Positions 1 to 6,999 of a DNA stretch of 14,232 bases are shown one piece after another. The notes below the pieces were generated by a model. The model was not told the DNA's origin. It made no database searches and saw nothing but the letters and a program-made list of their open reading frames with translations. Every line of letters starts with the position of its first letter. The stretch's first letter is position 1. The stretch lies in the NCBI GenBank assembly GCA_946631345.1, contig CAMPAA010000070.1:1-14232 (forward strand), written 5' to 3'. The position numbers were made by a program, and so were the translations under genes. Source of the DNA: an uncultured Verrucomicrobiota bacterium. GTDB taxonomy: Bacteria; Verrucomicrobiota; Kiritimatiellia; RFP12; UBA1067.

Positions 1-2
1 AC

Positions 3-196
3 TCAAGGTGCCCGAAAGTATATCGCAAGTCGTACCACACCTCAAATTATCCTGTACGGGCTGCAATCATATGCTGTACTGTAAATCATCGTAGATGGTA
101 CTACTTGTGATGGTATTCAGTACCACTTATTCTCATATGCAGTACCATGTAATGTCGTATGCAGTACTACTTGCAATCATGGGTCGGGCACCCTCA
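3..196. repeat. Inverted repeat bounding the 22-bp array
   Basis: Positions 7-15 (GGTGCCCGA) are the exact reverse complement of positions 184-192 (TCGGGCACC). Extending to 3-15 and 184-196 gives 11 of 13 matches. The arms lie just outside the seven tandem units (25-178) and are GC-rich where the array is AT-rich. They could form a long-range stem, or could mark the ends of an inserted block. Position 3 is close to the window edge, so the outer sequence on that side is not visible. A 9-bp perfect match at this distance could also arise by chance. Confidence 0.5.
25..178. repeat. Seven tandem degenerate 22-bp units with invariant GTAC core
   Basis: Seven head-to-tail units of exactly 22 bp begin at 25, 47, 69, 91, 113, 135 and 157. 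The best-preserved units start GTATGCAGTAC (or ATATGCAGTAC) and end near TTGCAATC. In unit columns, A3 and G8-T9-A10-C11 are identical in all seven, T2 and T21 in six, and the other columns drift. Conserved columns 1-3 and 9-11 form a dyad, GTA-N5-TAC. The array is about 41% GC by hand count, clearly lower than the genes beside it. The unit length is not a multiple of three, so the repeat is not a protein repeat. The 22-bp phasing (two helical turns) and number of copies look like plasmid iterons or a regulator-binding array. No protein partner can be named from the sequence. It begins 39 bp after the stop of the secreted hydrolase-like gene. Confidence 0.85.
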
Positions 197-216
197 ATCA
201 CCCTTCTGCCAGCGTC

Positions 217-2790
217 TCACCGCGCCGGACGTATTTCGAAAACCTTGGTTCGCACGGCACCTACCGAAAGGCGCACGCCTACACTCGCCAGCTCTTCCGC
301 AGAAAACGTGCGCCGCACACCCTCGCGCGGCCACTTTACGCCATCCTCGGAGACGACCTGGTACCGTCCGGACGGCAAACCAGCCGTCTTCAGCGTAAAT
401 CCCGCCGTCGCGTGGTGGGCGAAGTTCATCACCGCGCATATGCGGCGGCCGCCATGATCGTAGGCGGCGCACTGCAAGTACGGAACGCTCTTCGTCCATG
501 ACAGGTACGTGCTCTTGATGTTCCTTGCAGGCGCGGGATAGCCGGCGTCCGGCAGAAGCGTGACACTGGCGTCCACGCGTTTGCCGTCCAGCACCGCATC
601 CTCGTATCTTGCCGCCCGGACGGCGGCATCTGCGAAAGCCTGCCACCACCGGGCGTCATAGCCGCGCGGAAACGCATAGACGACCGCCGCCTCCCAGCCG
701 TTGAAGAAGAAGGCATCCAGCGCAACCGTGATCCCCTCCGGCTGGCACAGGGCGTCCTCGCCCTGTATCCCGTGCGGAAACGCCAGCAGCTTCGGGCGGG
801 ACTGTGGCATATAGTCGGCGTTTACCTGCCCGCGCACATCCTTCGCCGCGCACCAGTAGCCGAGCAAGTCCTCAGGCTGCTCCAGATACGGCGAACTGGC
901 GCGCCACCACACGTACGGCCCCCACGGATCGATCCATCTGAGCGCGCCGGCGTAGTCTATGGCCTGCACCTCCGCCGCCAGGTTGTTGGGCCGCCATCCG
1001 GATGACATCTCGCACCAGGAGATTCCCGGTATAAATCCGACGGAGCGTTCGCCGCCCGTAGCCTCAACCACGTGACGGTTGATTGTCTTCACGAGCCGGC
1101 CATGCTGCCATGACCGGAACTTCAGGATTTCCCTGCCGTACCGCTCGCCCCATTTAAGGTTCTGCGGCCACCCTTTCCTCACCTCGGCGTACGGCACCTT
1201 CATCCACTCCGCGAAGGCACGGCAGCAGTTGTCGCAGAAACAGCCGCGCCCGCCGAAATAGTACGGTTCCCAGTTCGCCCAGAGTCCGTCGGCCCCATCA
1301 AGGAACTTCCTCATCTGCGGCAGGAACACGTCCCTGAAGTAGCTTTTCTCCTCATACACCGCGATGGGACAGGTCGCCCGCGCGTAGTCGATGTTGCCCG
1401 TCGCCTGCGTAACGTACTTCTGGTCTTCGGGACGCCCCTTGCCGTCGCCCACCCTGAACCCGTTAGCGCACAGGTACCACTCCGGCGTTATGCAGCGTAT
1501 GCCTTTCGCGCGCCACATCGCATACACGTCGCGGTTCGCGCGCATGTGCGTAACCCATGTAGAGCCCGCCGCCGTGAACAGATCGGCGAACCCCTCCTGC
1601 GCCGCGCGGGTGCGGAACGCGCACGACGGCCCGCCCGGATAGAACCCCAGGCCAAAGCGTTTCGGCTGAGGAGCTTTGATCTCCGGCATGGTGAACACCT
1701 CGACCTTGGCGACGTTTGAGACTTGCCGCCCCTTGCAGAATGTGGCGAAAGTCGCCGTGCCGCGAGGCGCTCCGGCATCGGCCCTCACCAGCATCGACAG
1801 CGGAGACCATCCGGAAAATTCGGCGGGCGGCACTCCGCCGGCATAGAGGTTCGCCTTCATGCGGTAGCGGACGGAGCCATCCGCCAGCGCCGTGGCCGCA
1901 ACGTCGTTAGTCTCGGCCATCACCGCCTCCACGAGCGCATACCCCTTCGGGAGCGTAAGCTCATGCTCGAACGTGCCGGCGGCATAGACGGCATCGTCGT
2001 TGCGCTGCCACTGCACGCACATCATGCCGCACTGCCCGGACGAAAAGGCGAACGTCCCGTCAAGATAGGCGGCGGGCGCGAACTGCACCGTGACAGGCGT
2101 GTCGGCCTCACGCCTCGTGAGGGCGAAATCCGAGAAGCGCAGCTCGCCTATCCCGTCGATGCGCATTATGATTTCGATGCGGTCGCACATCGGCGGCACA
2201 CGGATATCCTTAGACCACATGCCGTCCTCGCTCCAGAGATTCGGCAGATGGTATACGGTCATCCCCGGCTCCTTGGCGTTGGCCGTTCCGACCACGCTCT
2301 TCGCAAGCCGCGGAGTGAACAGCACCCCGCCGAACTCCCCTACGTCGTGCCTCATGCGGTACTTGAACGACAGGCGGTACACGCCTCCAGACACGTCCGG
2401 CAGGGCGACCGTGCGCGACCAGCCGCCAGATACACATTCCGCCATCTTGGCGTTCCCGCAGATATCCACCAGTTTCGCACTCTTCCCGACGACCAGTTCA
2501 GACCCCTCCCTGCGCCATTCAATCCCTTTCTTGATCTCCCTTCTGCGAGGATCGCTTGCCGGCACTTTCGCATTGTGCAGATAGCCGTAGCCGCTCTTCC
2601 AGCCATCCAGGCCCTCCGCAAGATTGCCGACGGAGGACACCCCTCCAAAACGGGCGTTTGATATCGCCCCGAAGTCGAAAGTGAACCCTCCCCGTTCGCA
2701 CTGGCGCCCATCGGCACCATGGCAGACCGCCGCCACGCCACCCACGGCAAGCGACGCGATAGACACAAATAGTTTACTGGCATTGTTCAT
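217..2790 (-). CDS. Secreted glycoside-hydrolase-like (predicted TIM-barrel) protein
   Basis: The product has 857 residues. The start at 2790 is chosen because it gives a signal peptide (K6, hydrophobic core about residues 7-22, likely cleavage near CHG|A) and because a promoter -10 box lies only 7 bp upstream, excluding the longer reading to 2865. Residues about 35-230 look like a beta-rich, carbohydrate-binding-like region. Residues about 375-720 resemble a TIM-barrel glycosidase: GLGFYPGG at 380-387, a strand ending WANWEPYY with E508 as a candidate acid/base or nucleophile, then GCFCDNCC (516-523), then AFAEW. Residues about 730-857 look like a C-terminal beta domain. The acidic-residue/CxCxxC/F..W arrangement occurs in uncharacterised hydrolase-like barrels of polysaccharide-degrading bacteria, but I cannot assign a GH family or substrate. 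It has its own promoter and no terminator is seen after it. Export and a hydrolase-type fold are fairly likely; activity is inference. Confidence 0.7.
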   Translation of the reverse strand: MNNASKLFVSIASLAVGGVAAVCHGADGRQCERGGFTFDFGAISNARFGGVSSVGNLAEGLDGWKSGYGYLHNAKVPASDPRRREIKKGIEWRREGSELVVGKSAKLVDICGNAKMAECVSGGWSRTVALPDVSGGVYRLSFKYRMRHDVGEFGGVLFTPRLAKSVVGTANAKEPGMTVYHLPNLWSEDGMWSKDIRVPPMCDRIEIIMRIDGIGELRFSDFALTRREADTPVTVQFAPAAYLDGTFAFSSGQCGMMCVQWQRNDDAVYAAGTFEHELTLPKGYALVEAVMAETNDVAATALADGSVRYRMKANLYAGGVPPAEFSGWSPLSMLVRADAGAPRGTATFATFCKGRQVSNVAKVEVFTMPEIKAPQPKRFGLGFYPGGPSCAFRTRAAQEGFADLFTAAGSTWVTHMRANRDVYAMWRAKGIRCITPEWYLCANGFRVGDGKGRPEDQKYVTQATGNIDYARATCPIAVYEEKSYFRDVFLPQMRKFLDGADGLWANWEPYYFGGRGCFCDNCCRAFAEWMKVPYAEVRKGWPQNLKWGERYGREILKFRSWQHGRLVKTINRHVVEATGGERSVGFIPGISWCEMSSGWRPNNLAAEVQAIDYAGALRWIDPWGPYVWWRASSPYLEQPEDLLGYWCAAKDVRGQVNADYMPQSRPKLLAFPHGIQGEDALCQPEGITVALDAFFFNGWEAAVVYAFPRGYDARWWQAFADAAVRAARYEDAVLDGKRVDASVTLLPDAGYPAPARNIKSTYLSWTKSVPYLQCAAYDHGGRRICAVMNFAHHATAGFTLKTAGLPSGRYQVVSEDGVKWPREGVRRTFSAEELASVGVRLSVGAVRTKVFEIRPAR

Positions 2791-2795
2791 GTCCA

Positions 2796-2809
2796 GTATT
2801 ATAGCATAA
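2796..2809 (-). promoter_or_regulatory. Extended -10 promoter abutting the start of the secreted hydrolase-like gene
   Basis: Read on the minus strand this block is TTATGCTATAATAC, holding a perfect -10 hexamer TATAAT (2803-2798) preceded by the extended -10 element TGC (2806-2804). No convincing -35 lies 16-18 bp upstream. Only seven bases (ACTGGAC) separate the hexamer from the ATG at 2790, so initiation at the usual distance would fall on or next to the start codon. No Shine-Dalgarno sequence fits in that space. The same 14 bases occur before the porin gene at 6950-6963. Confidence 0.75.
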
Positions 2810-2840
2810 CACCCAATCCCTATTCGCCATGGATCGAGTG

Positions 2841-4517
2841 TCACACTTCCGAAAGCTCGAGCCACCGCGTTTCGGCGGCATCCAGCTCCGCGCGCGCAGG
2901 CTCCAGGCGCGCCGCGAACTCCGCCGCCTTCGCCGGTTCCCTGGCATAAAGCGACGGATCGCCAAGAGCGGCTTCCAGCGCCGCAATCTCCTTTTCAAGG
3001 GCTTCAATCCGCCCCGGCAGCCCTTCCAGCTCCCGCTGCTCCTTGTATGACAGCTTCCGCTTCACCGGAGGCGCATCATTCTGAGCCGGCTCCCTGGCAG
3101 GCGGGGCATCGCGCCGTTCCGCCGCCTCCTGCCGCGCACGCGCGGAGTCGAGGGCGCGCCTGGCTTCGGCATATCCGCCGGCGGTCTGCACCGTTTCGCC
3201 GCCGCCGGTCAGCACGATGCAACTTGTAACCACATGGTCAAGGAACTCACGGTCGTGGCTCACGAGGAGGAGCGTGCCCGAATATGACATCAGCTGCTCC
3301 TCAAGCAGTTCAAGAGTCTCGATGTCGAGGTCGTTGGTGGGTTCGTCGAGCACGAGCAGATTGCCCGGATCCATGAACCGCTTGGCGAGGACAAGCCTGG
3401 CGCGTTCGCCGCCCGACAGCGCCTTTACCGGCGTGCGCGCCCGCTGCGGCGTAAAAAGGAAGTCCTGGAGATACGAATATACATGCTTGCGCACGCCCCC
3501 CACCTGAACCTCGTCCCGGTCCTCGGCGATGTTCGCAAGGACGGACTTCTCCGGGTCAAGGCTGCCGCGCAGCTGGTCCAGATAGACCGTTTCCACGCGA
3601 GCGCCGGGCGTCACAGTGCCGGATGTCGGCGCAAGGCGTCCCGTAAGAAGATTGAGGAGTGTCGTCTTTCCGCTTCCGTTGCCGCCTACGATGCCGATGC
3701 GTTCGCCGCGCAGAATCTTGCAGGAGAAATCCTTGACGATGGCTTCACCGCCATCATAGGCGAAACTCACGTTCTCCGCCTTCAGCACCAGCATCCCGCT
3801 CGTCTCTGCGGCGGCGATGCCGAAGCTGCTCGTGCCGACGGCCCCCCGGCGGGCGGCAAATTCGCGGCGCAGCTCCATGAGCGCGGCCACGCGGCCTTCG
3901 TTGCGGGTCGTGCGCGCCTTCACGCCGCGCCGGATCCACGCCTCCTCCTGCGCCAGCTTCTTGGATTTCCGCTCCCAGTACACGGCTTCGTCCGCAAGCA
4001 GATCCGCCTTGCGCCTGATGAACGTGGCGTAGTCGCAGTTCCATCCGGCGAGCTCGCCACGGTCCAGGTCGAGCACGCGAGTGGCAACGCGTTTCAGGAA
4101 CGCGCGGTCGTGCGTCACAAAAAGCACCGCCGCGTGCATGCGCCTGATGGAGCGTTCGAGCCATTCGATCGTCTCGATGTCGAGGTGGTTGGTGGGCTCG
4201 TCCAGAAGGAGGAGATCCGGCTTTTCGAGAAGCGCCGCCTCAATCTGCCGCCGCTTAAGCTGTCCGCCGGAAAGCGTGGCGTCGGATACCGGCACCTCCT
4301 GCCCCACATACGCAATGCGGCAGCCCTTCTCTCGGATCACCTCGCCGCCGTCTGGTTCCAGAATGCCGGCGATGACTTTCAGGAGCGTGGACTTCCCCTC
4401 GCCGTTGCGCCCCGTCACGCAGCTGCGCTCCCCCTTCTCGATGGAGAGGGAAACCCGGTCGAGCACGGCAGGACCGCCGAACGCGACCGACACCTCTCTC
4501 AGACTGACCAGCGCCAT
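2841..4517 (-). CDS. uup: ABC-F family ATPase, Uup type, with shortened first ATPase domain
   Basis: This is a 558-residue cytoplasmic tandem ATPase expected to act on ribosomes (ABC-F family) rather than in transport; no membrane segments are seen. The start at 4517 (MALVSLREV) is chosen over an upstream reading that only runs through trpS out of frame; it follows the trpS stop by 4 nt, without a visible Shine-Dalgarno. Domain 1 has Walker A GRNGEGKST (36-44), signature LSGGQ (82-86) and Walker B LLLLDEPTNHLD (102-113). The linker (about 185-225) carries the Uup-like EEAWIRRGVKARTTRNEGR. Domain 2 has GGNGSGKTT (278-286), LSGGE (367-371) and LDEPTNDLD (390-398). A charged coiled-coil C-terminus (about 486-558, KLSYKEQRELEGLPGRIEALE) is the Uup hallmark. 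Oddity: Q73 to LSGG is only nine residues, so the helical subdomain of domain 1 is missing; this accounts for most of the difference from the roughly 635-residue E. coli Uup. Confidence 0.88.
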   Translation of the reverse strand: MALVSLREVSVAFGGPAVLDRVSLSIEKGERSCVTGRNGEGKSTLLKVIAGILEPDGGEVIREKGCRIAYVGQEVPVSDATLSGGQLKRRQIEAALLEKPDLLLLDEPTNHLDIETIEWLERSIRRMHAAVLFVTHDRAFLKRVATRVLDLDRGELAGWNCDYATFIRRKADLLADEAVYWERKSKKLAQEEAWIRRGVKARTTRNEGRVAALMELRREFAARRGAVGTSSFGIAAAETSGMLVLKAENVSFAYDGGEAIVKDFSCKILRGERIGIVGGNGSGKTTLLNLLTGRLAPTSGTVTPGARVETVYLDQLRGSLDPEKSVLANIAEDRDEVQVGGVRKHVYSYLQDFLFTPQRARTPVKALSGGERARLVLAKRFMDPGNLLVLDEPTNDLDIETLELLEEQLMSYSGTLLLVSHDREFLDHVVTSCIVLTGGGETVQTAGGYAEARRALDSARARQEAAERRDAPPAREPAQNDAPPVKRKLSYKEQRELEGLPGRIEALEKEIAALEAALGDPSLYAREPAKAAEFAARLEPARAELDAAETRWLELSEV

Positions 4518-4521
4518 GTGA

Positions 4522-5484
4522 TCACAGGCCGACTGCGGCGCGCACCTTCTCCATGGTGACCATCGCCGCCTCGCGCGCCCTCGCTGCGCCCGCCTTGAGA
4601 ATGTCCTCCAGAGTGTCTGGATCCTTCGCCAGCTCCTCGCGTTTTGCGCGGAACGGGTCGAACAGGCGGTGGTACGCCTCAAGGAGCGCCTTCTTCGCAT
4701 GCCCGTAGCCGTAGTTGCCGGCGCGGAAGCTCGCCGCCATCTGCGCGACCTCATCCGGCGTGGCGAAAAGCTTGTACAGCTCGTAGATGGAGTTCCCTTC
4801 CGGCTCCTTCGGCTCCTCCATCGTCTTAGAATCCGTCACGATGCCCATGACCTTCTTCTTGATGGAGCCGTTCGGCTCGAACAGCTCGATCGCATTGTGG
4901 TAGCTCTTGGACATCTTCTGCCCGTCGGTGCCGGGGATCGTCGCCACCGACTCCGGGATGTAGGCGTCAGGCAGCTTGAATATCTCGCCGAACGCGTTGT
5001 TGAACTTCTGCGCGAGGTCGCGCGTTACCTCCAGGTGCTGCTTCTGATCCTTGCCCACAGGCACCACGTCGGCGTTCATGATGAGGATGTCGGCCGCCAT
5101 CAGCACCGGATACGCGAAGAGGCCGTGCGTGGCTTCGAACCCGTGCGCCATCTTGTCCTTGTAGCTGTGGCAGCGTTCAAGCAGGCCCATGGGCGTGAGG
5201 CACGAGAGGAACCATGCCAGCTCCTGCACCTCCATCACGTCGCTCTGCCTGTAGATTATCGACTTCGCCGGGTCGAGGCCGCATGCGAGATAGTCGAGCG
5301 CCACGTCACGGGTCTGCTCGCGGAGCGCCGCGCCGTCGCGCACTGTGGTCATCGCATGGTAGTTGGCGATGAACATGAATATCTCCTCGCCTTTCGCCTG
5401 AAGGTCAAACATCGACCTCATCGCGCCGAAATAGTTGCCCCAGTGCAGTTTGCCCGAGGGTTGGATGCCAGTTAGTATTCTCAT
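4522..5484 (-). CDS. trpS: Tryptophanyl-tRNA synthetase
   Basis: This 320-residue class I aminoacyl-tRNA synthetase charges tRNA-Trp with tryptophan in the cytoplasm. The N-terminus TGIQPSGKLHWGNYFGA holds the HxGN version of the HIGH motif (H14-N17). The family segment VPVGKDQKQHLEVTRDLA lies at 141-158 and GQKMSKS at 188-194 is an intact KMSKS loop. Length matches bacterial TrpRS (about 320-340). The gene starts 15 nt after the porin stop, in a short A-rich gap with no clear Shine-Dalgarno and no separate promoter, and is followed after 4 nt by the uup-like gene. It is therefore probably read from the porin promoter, an unusual partner for a housekeeping synthetase, unless an internal promoter lies within the porin gene. 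Confidence 0.97.
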   Translation of the reverse strand: MRILTGIQPSGKLHWGNYFGAMRSMFDLQAKGEEIFMFIANYHAMTTVRDGAALREQTRDVALDYLACGLDPAKSIIYRQSDVMEVQELAWFLSCLTPMGLLERCHSYKDKMAHGFEATHGLFAYPVLMAADILIMNADVVPVGKDQKQHLEVTRDLAQKFNNAFGEIFKLPDAYIPESVATIPGTDGQKMSKSYHNAIELFEPNGSIKKKVMGIVTDSKTMEEPKEPEGNSIYELYKLFATPDEVAQMAASFRAGNYGYGHAKKALLEAYHRLFDPFRAKREELAKDPDTLEDILKAGAARAREAAMVTMEKVRAAVGL

Positions 5485-5499
5485 AGTCTTTTTTTAAGG

Positions 5500-6942
5500 T
5501 TAAAAGGTGAACATCAGCTCCCAGCGCAGGAACCAGGCCGGACGGCTCGAATCGTAGTAGTCGCCGGGATTGAACAACTCCGCCATCACGTGCCCGAAGA
5601 TCTCGAAGCGCTTGAAGCCGCTCGCGTCCTTCGGTGCCAGCAGGATCGGGAAGTCGTAGCGGACCGCCGAGAGCTCACCCTTGAACATGCTGTCGCCCGA
5701 ACCGTCGGCGTGGCCGGCGTGATCCTGCGCGGCGGCGAAGACCGGCCCCGTGTAGGCGCAGAGACGATGGTGCGGACCGATGTCTAAACCGAGCGTGAGC
5801 TTGGGGTAGGTTATGTTGCTCCAGTAGCCGAGACCGTAGAGCGTGCCGTACTGGAACAGCTCGGAATCCTGCGGACACCGGCCCCAGAGCGGATCCCACG
5901 CGGTGTCGTTGTCGCCGTCCCGTCCGCGGTGGCGGTCGCCGGACATGTAGTACACGCTCAGCCGCGAAAAGGGACGAAGCCCCTTCTCGGCGCGCGAACG
6001 GTGGAAATCGACGGCGGCGTAGGCCATCTGTCCGCCGGCTTGGCGGTTGCCGTCGGAGATCGTGCCGAACTGGTCGGCAAGGTCGAGTTCAAACGAAAGG
6101 TTTTCAGTGATCTCCGGCGCAATGTCCACGCCGATGGTGGTGATCTGCTTGTCCTGCACGCGGCGGCGCCCAGGGGCGTAGTACGACTCGTTGTGCTTGT
6201 GGATCAAGTAGATCTTGTACGGAAAGGTCTTCTCGGCAAGCGAGTCGTGCCACACGAGACCGCCGCCCCATTCGTCCATGTCCGGCGAATCGCCCGGGTG
6301 GATGGCGTTCATCGGACGTCCGCGCGAGTTGTGGTTGCCGTAGCGGAAGATGTTGCGCCCGTTGTCGTAGATGGCAAACGCGTCAAGCTTGGACGTGTCG
6401 GACGTGTGGAACGTGAGCTTAATCATGTCGGCATAGCACGAACGCGAGCCGACATAAGGCGCGCCGTCTGTGAGGATGCGGTCGAGACCGAACACCGAAT
6501 GGCCGTTCTCGAACATGTCCTGCCGACCGATACGGAAATCGAGGAACCCGTCGAAGAGCCCCTGCCCGTCAAGGTAAAGACTGTCCAACGCGACTTCATC
6601 CGGAAAATTGTACGCGCGGCGGTCGCGCTTCACGCCGTTCTTCACGATGTGTTCGCGGAATTCATTCACGAGCCGTCCATAGAGCGTGAACCGGTCCCAC
6701 GAGGCGCTCGCCCACACGCGCGGGCGGAAGCGGATGTGGTTCACGTCCTTCTTGTAGGCGCGCGGCATCATGGCGCCCGGCGCGCCGGGGAGCCCCGTGA
6801 TGTTGTGCGCAACCTCCTGGCGGACGCGAAGGTCCGCGCCGGCGTCAACGACGACGGAATTCGTCTCGGCGCGCACGGATGTCGCCGCCGTCAGGACGAA
6901 GGCCGCCATGCAGGCGGCAGAGATGTGACAAACCTCTTTCAT
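5500..6942 (-). CDS. Outer-membrane porin, alginate-export-like beta-barrel
   Basis: The product has 480 residues from the ATG at 6942. This start gives a signal peptide with hydrophobic core about residues 6-22 and cleavage near VRA|ET (25/26). The upstream in-frame ATG at 6984 lies before the -10 box and is rejected. The mature part alternates short aromatic strands and polar loops and ends in FLRWELMFTF, with the terminal Phe used by the BAM machinery. The segment with LYGRL (about 85-90), LDFRIGRQDMF, FGLDRILTDGAPYVGSRSCYAD and LDAFAIYD follows the pattern of the alginate-export porin family. The likely role is passive uptake of anionic sugars or other small solutes across the outer membrane; the substrate cannot be told. 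It has its own promoter touching the start codon. trpS follows after 15 nt. Confidence 0.8.
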   Translation of the reverse strand: MKEVCHISAACMAAFVLTAATSVRAETNSVVVDAGADLRVRQEVAHNITGLPGAPGAMMPRAYKKDVNHIRFRPRVWASASWDRFTLYGRLVNEFREHIVKNGVKRDRRAYNFPDEVALDSLYLDGQGLFDGFLDFRIGRQDMFENGHSVFGLDRILTDGAPYVGSRSCYADMIKLTFHTSDTSKLDAFAIYDNGRNIFRYGNHNSRGRPMNAIHPGDSPDMDEWGGGLVWHDSLAEKTFPYKIYLIHKHNESYYAPGRRRVQDKQITTIGVDIAPEITENLSFELDLADQFGTISDGNRQAGGQMAYAAVDFHRSRAEKGLRPFSRLSVYYMSGDRHRGRDGDNDTAWDPLWGRCPQDSELFQYGTLYGLGYWSNITYPKLTLGLDIGPHHRLCAYTGPVFAAAQDHAGHADGSGDSMFKGELSAVRYDFPILLAPKDASGFKRFEIFGHVMAELFNPGDYYDSSRPAWFLRWELMFTF

Positions 6943-6949
6943 GGGCGCG

Positions 6950-6963
6950 GTATTATAGCATAA
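6950..6963 (-). promoter_or_regulatory. Extended -10 promoter abutting the porin start codon
   Basis: On the minus strand this is TTATGCTATAATAC, with perfect TATAAT (6957-6952) and extended element TGC (6960-6958). The ATG of the porin (6942) begins after only nine more bases (ACCGCGCCC), which hold no Shine-Dalgarno sequence. A TTGTCG (6984-6979) resembles a -35 hexamer but the spacer would be 21 bp. The 14 bases are identical to the block before the secreted hydrolase-like gene (2796-2809). The block lies 36 bp after the truB stop, so it restarts transcription after the nusA operon. Confidence 0.75.
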
Positions 6964-6999
6964 AAAGATGCCATCACCCGACAAAATGCATGTGCAGCG

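Noticed and set aside
47..55. DnaA box in the second repeat unit
   Set aside because: Only TTATCC of the nine-base box matches, and it is explained as part of the 22-bp unit.
25..178. CRISPR array
   Set aside because: Units are contiguous 22-bp degenerate repeats with no identical repeats and no unique spacers of usual length.
95..457. Plus-strand reading frame across the 22-bp array
   Set aside because: It runs from the repeats into the antisense of the hydrolase-like gene; the repeat period is not a multiple of three, and the peptide shows no family pattern.
3483..4559. Long plus-strand open frame opposite the uup-like gene
   Set aside because: Antisense of a clear ABC-F gene, with composition typical of complementary-strand translation.
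4518..4754. N-terminal extension of the uup-like protein to 4754
   Set aside because: The extra 79 residues are Arg-rich and arise from reading trpS out of frame; the family N-terminus begins at 4517.
5485..5499. AT-rich hairpin terminator between porin and trpS
   Set aside because: The possible TTTTAA/TTAAAA stem has almost no loop and no GC pairs.
5929..6963. Plus-strand open frame opposite the porin
   Set aside because: Antisense of the porin gene, with no recognisable motif or ribosome site.
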